A DNA stretch of 7,051 nt from Myxococcales bacterium (GTDB lineage Bacteria; Myxococcota; Polyangia; Polyangiales; Polyangiaceae), in assembly GCA_020430865.1 (NCBI GenBank), contig JAGQIY010000237.1:1-7051 (forward strand), given 5' to 3'. A program made the translations under genes and the position numbers. Shown in pieces: positions 6,878 to 7,051 of the stretch. Numbering within the stretch: the stretch's first letter is position 1; each line of letters starts with the position of its first letter. The notes below the pieces were generated by a model. The model worked only from the letters and a program-made list of their open reading frames with translations. It ran no database searches and was not told where the DNA came from.

Positions 6878-7051
6878 ATGGAGTGCATGCACTCGACCTT
6901 CGTGCCCTCCGTCGCCCCCGCGTTCGTCCGTGAACCGCTGCTGGCCCTCCAGGTGGCCCAATCCGAGGGCGACCCGCTCCCGACGGACGTCGAGGAGTGG
7001 CTCGAGGACACCCTCGATCTCGGACAAATCCAGGTACCCGTGCTGGAGGCG
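6878..7051 (+). CDS. Unrecognised protein, N-terminal 58 residues (3' end outside window)
   Basis: I do not recognise this protein. The frame stays open from ATG 6878 to the window edge, and from about codon 5 onward nearly every third base is G or C, as in the real genes of the window, so it is likely coding. The visible part begins MECMHSTFVPSVAPAF and continues with an acidic, mostly helical-looking segment (EGDPLPTDVEEWLEDTLDL, residues 30-48). No signal peptide or membrane helix is evident. Alternative in-frame starts are ATG 6848, whose extra codons look non-coding, and ATG 6887, with GGAG only 3 bases upstream. It is divergent from the SNF2 gene and is preceded by a cluster of inverted repeats that may control it. 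Confidence 0.6.
   Translation, partial: MECMHSTFVPSVAPAFVREPLLALQVAQSEGDPLPTDVEEWLEDTLDLGQIQVPVLEA
6881..6894. promoter_or_regulatory. Perfect 14-bp palindrome GAGTGCATGCACTC at the start of the right-edge gene
   Basis: This is a perfect palindrome with no spacer. It covers the second candidate ATG (6887) of the right-edge gene. Its centre lies 23 bases from the centre of the preceding inverted repeat, close to two helical turns, as expected for sites on one DNA face. It could be an operator or a coding coincidence. Confidence 0.35.

Overview
The window is very GC-rich, and its real genes use G or C at almost every third codon position. Together with a lipoprotein-like exported enzyme carrying a Gly/Ser/Gln-rich spacer, a large AraC-type regulator and a bacterial SNF2 ATPase, this suggests a myxobacterium-like (Myxococcota, probably Polyangia-type) chromosome. 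That assignment rests on style, not on a marker gene. I see no rRNA, tRNA, CRISPR array, transposase or phage gene.

Four genes lie head to tail on the minus strand. Read in the direction of transcription, from right to left, they are a SNF2-family helicase-like ATPase (start near 6819, stop at 4180), a secreted glycoside hydrolase family 8 enzyme (4013 to 2592), a 624-residue AraC-family regulator with a large N-terminal sensory half (2531 to 657), and the N-terminal 184 residues of an aldehyde dehydrogenase (553 to 1, running off the left edge). At the right edge a divergent plus-strand reading frame with strong coding composition begins near 6878 and runs off the window; I do not recognise it.

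The GH8 and AraC genes are only about 60 bases apart and co-oriented, and the AraC gene has a good Shine-Dalgarno sequence, so they look co-transcribed: a cell-surface polysaccharide hydrolase with a linked regulator. The helicase is probably a separate unit. The 166 bases between it and the GH8 gene hold a hairpin across the helicase stop codon and a 9-bp GGATCC-type repeat that folds into a second hairpin. The divergent region at about 6490-6880 holds the poorly defined 5' end of the helicase and three 14-bp inverted repeats within 51 bases.

Nothing here amounts to an obvious new defence or mobile system. The points most worth checking are the atypical GH8 active site (Asn where many GH8 enzymes carry the Asp base, with a nearby Glu candidate), the sensor half of the regulator, the apparently shortened N-terminus of the SNF2 protein, and the palindrome cluster upstream of the unknown right-edge gene.
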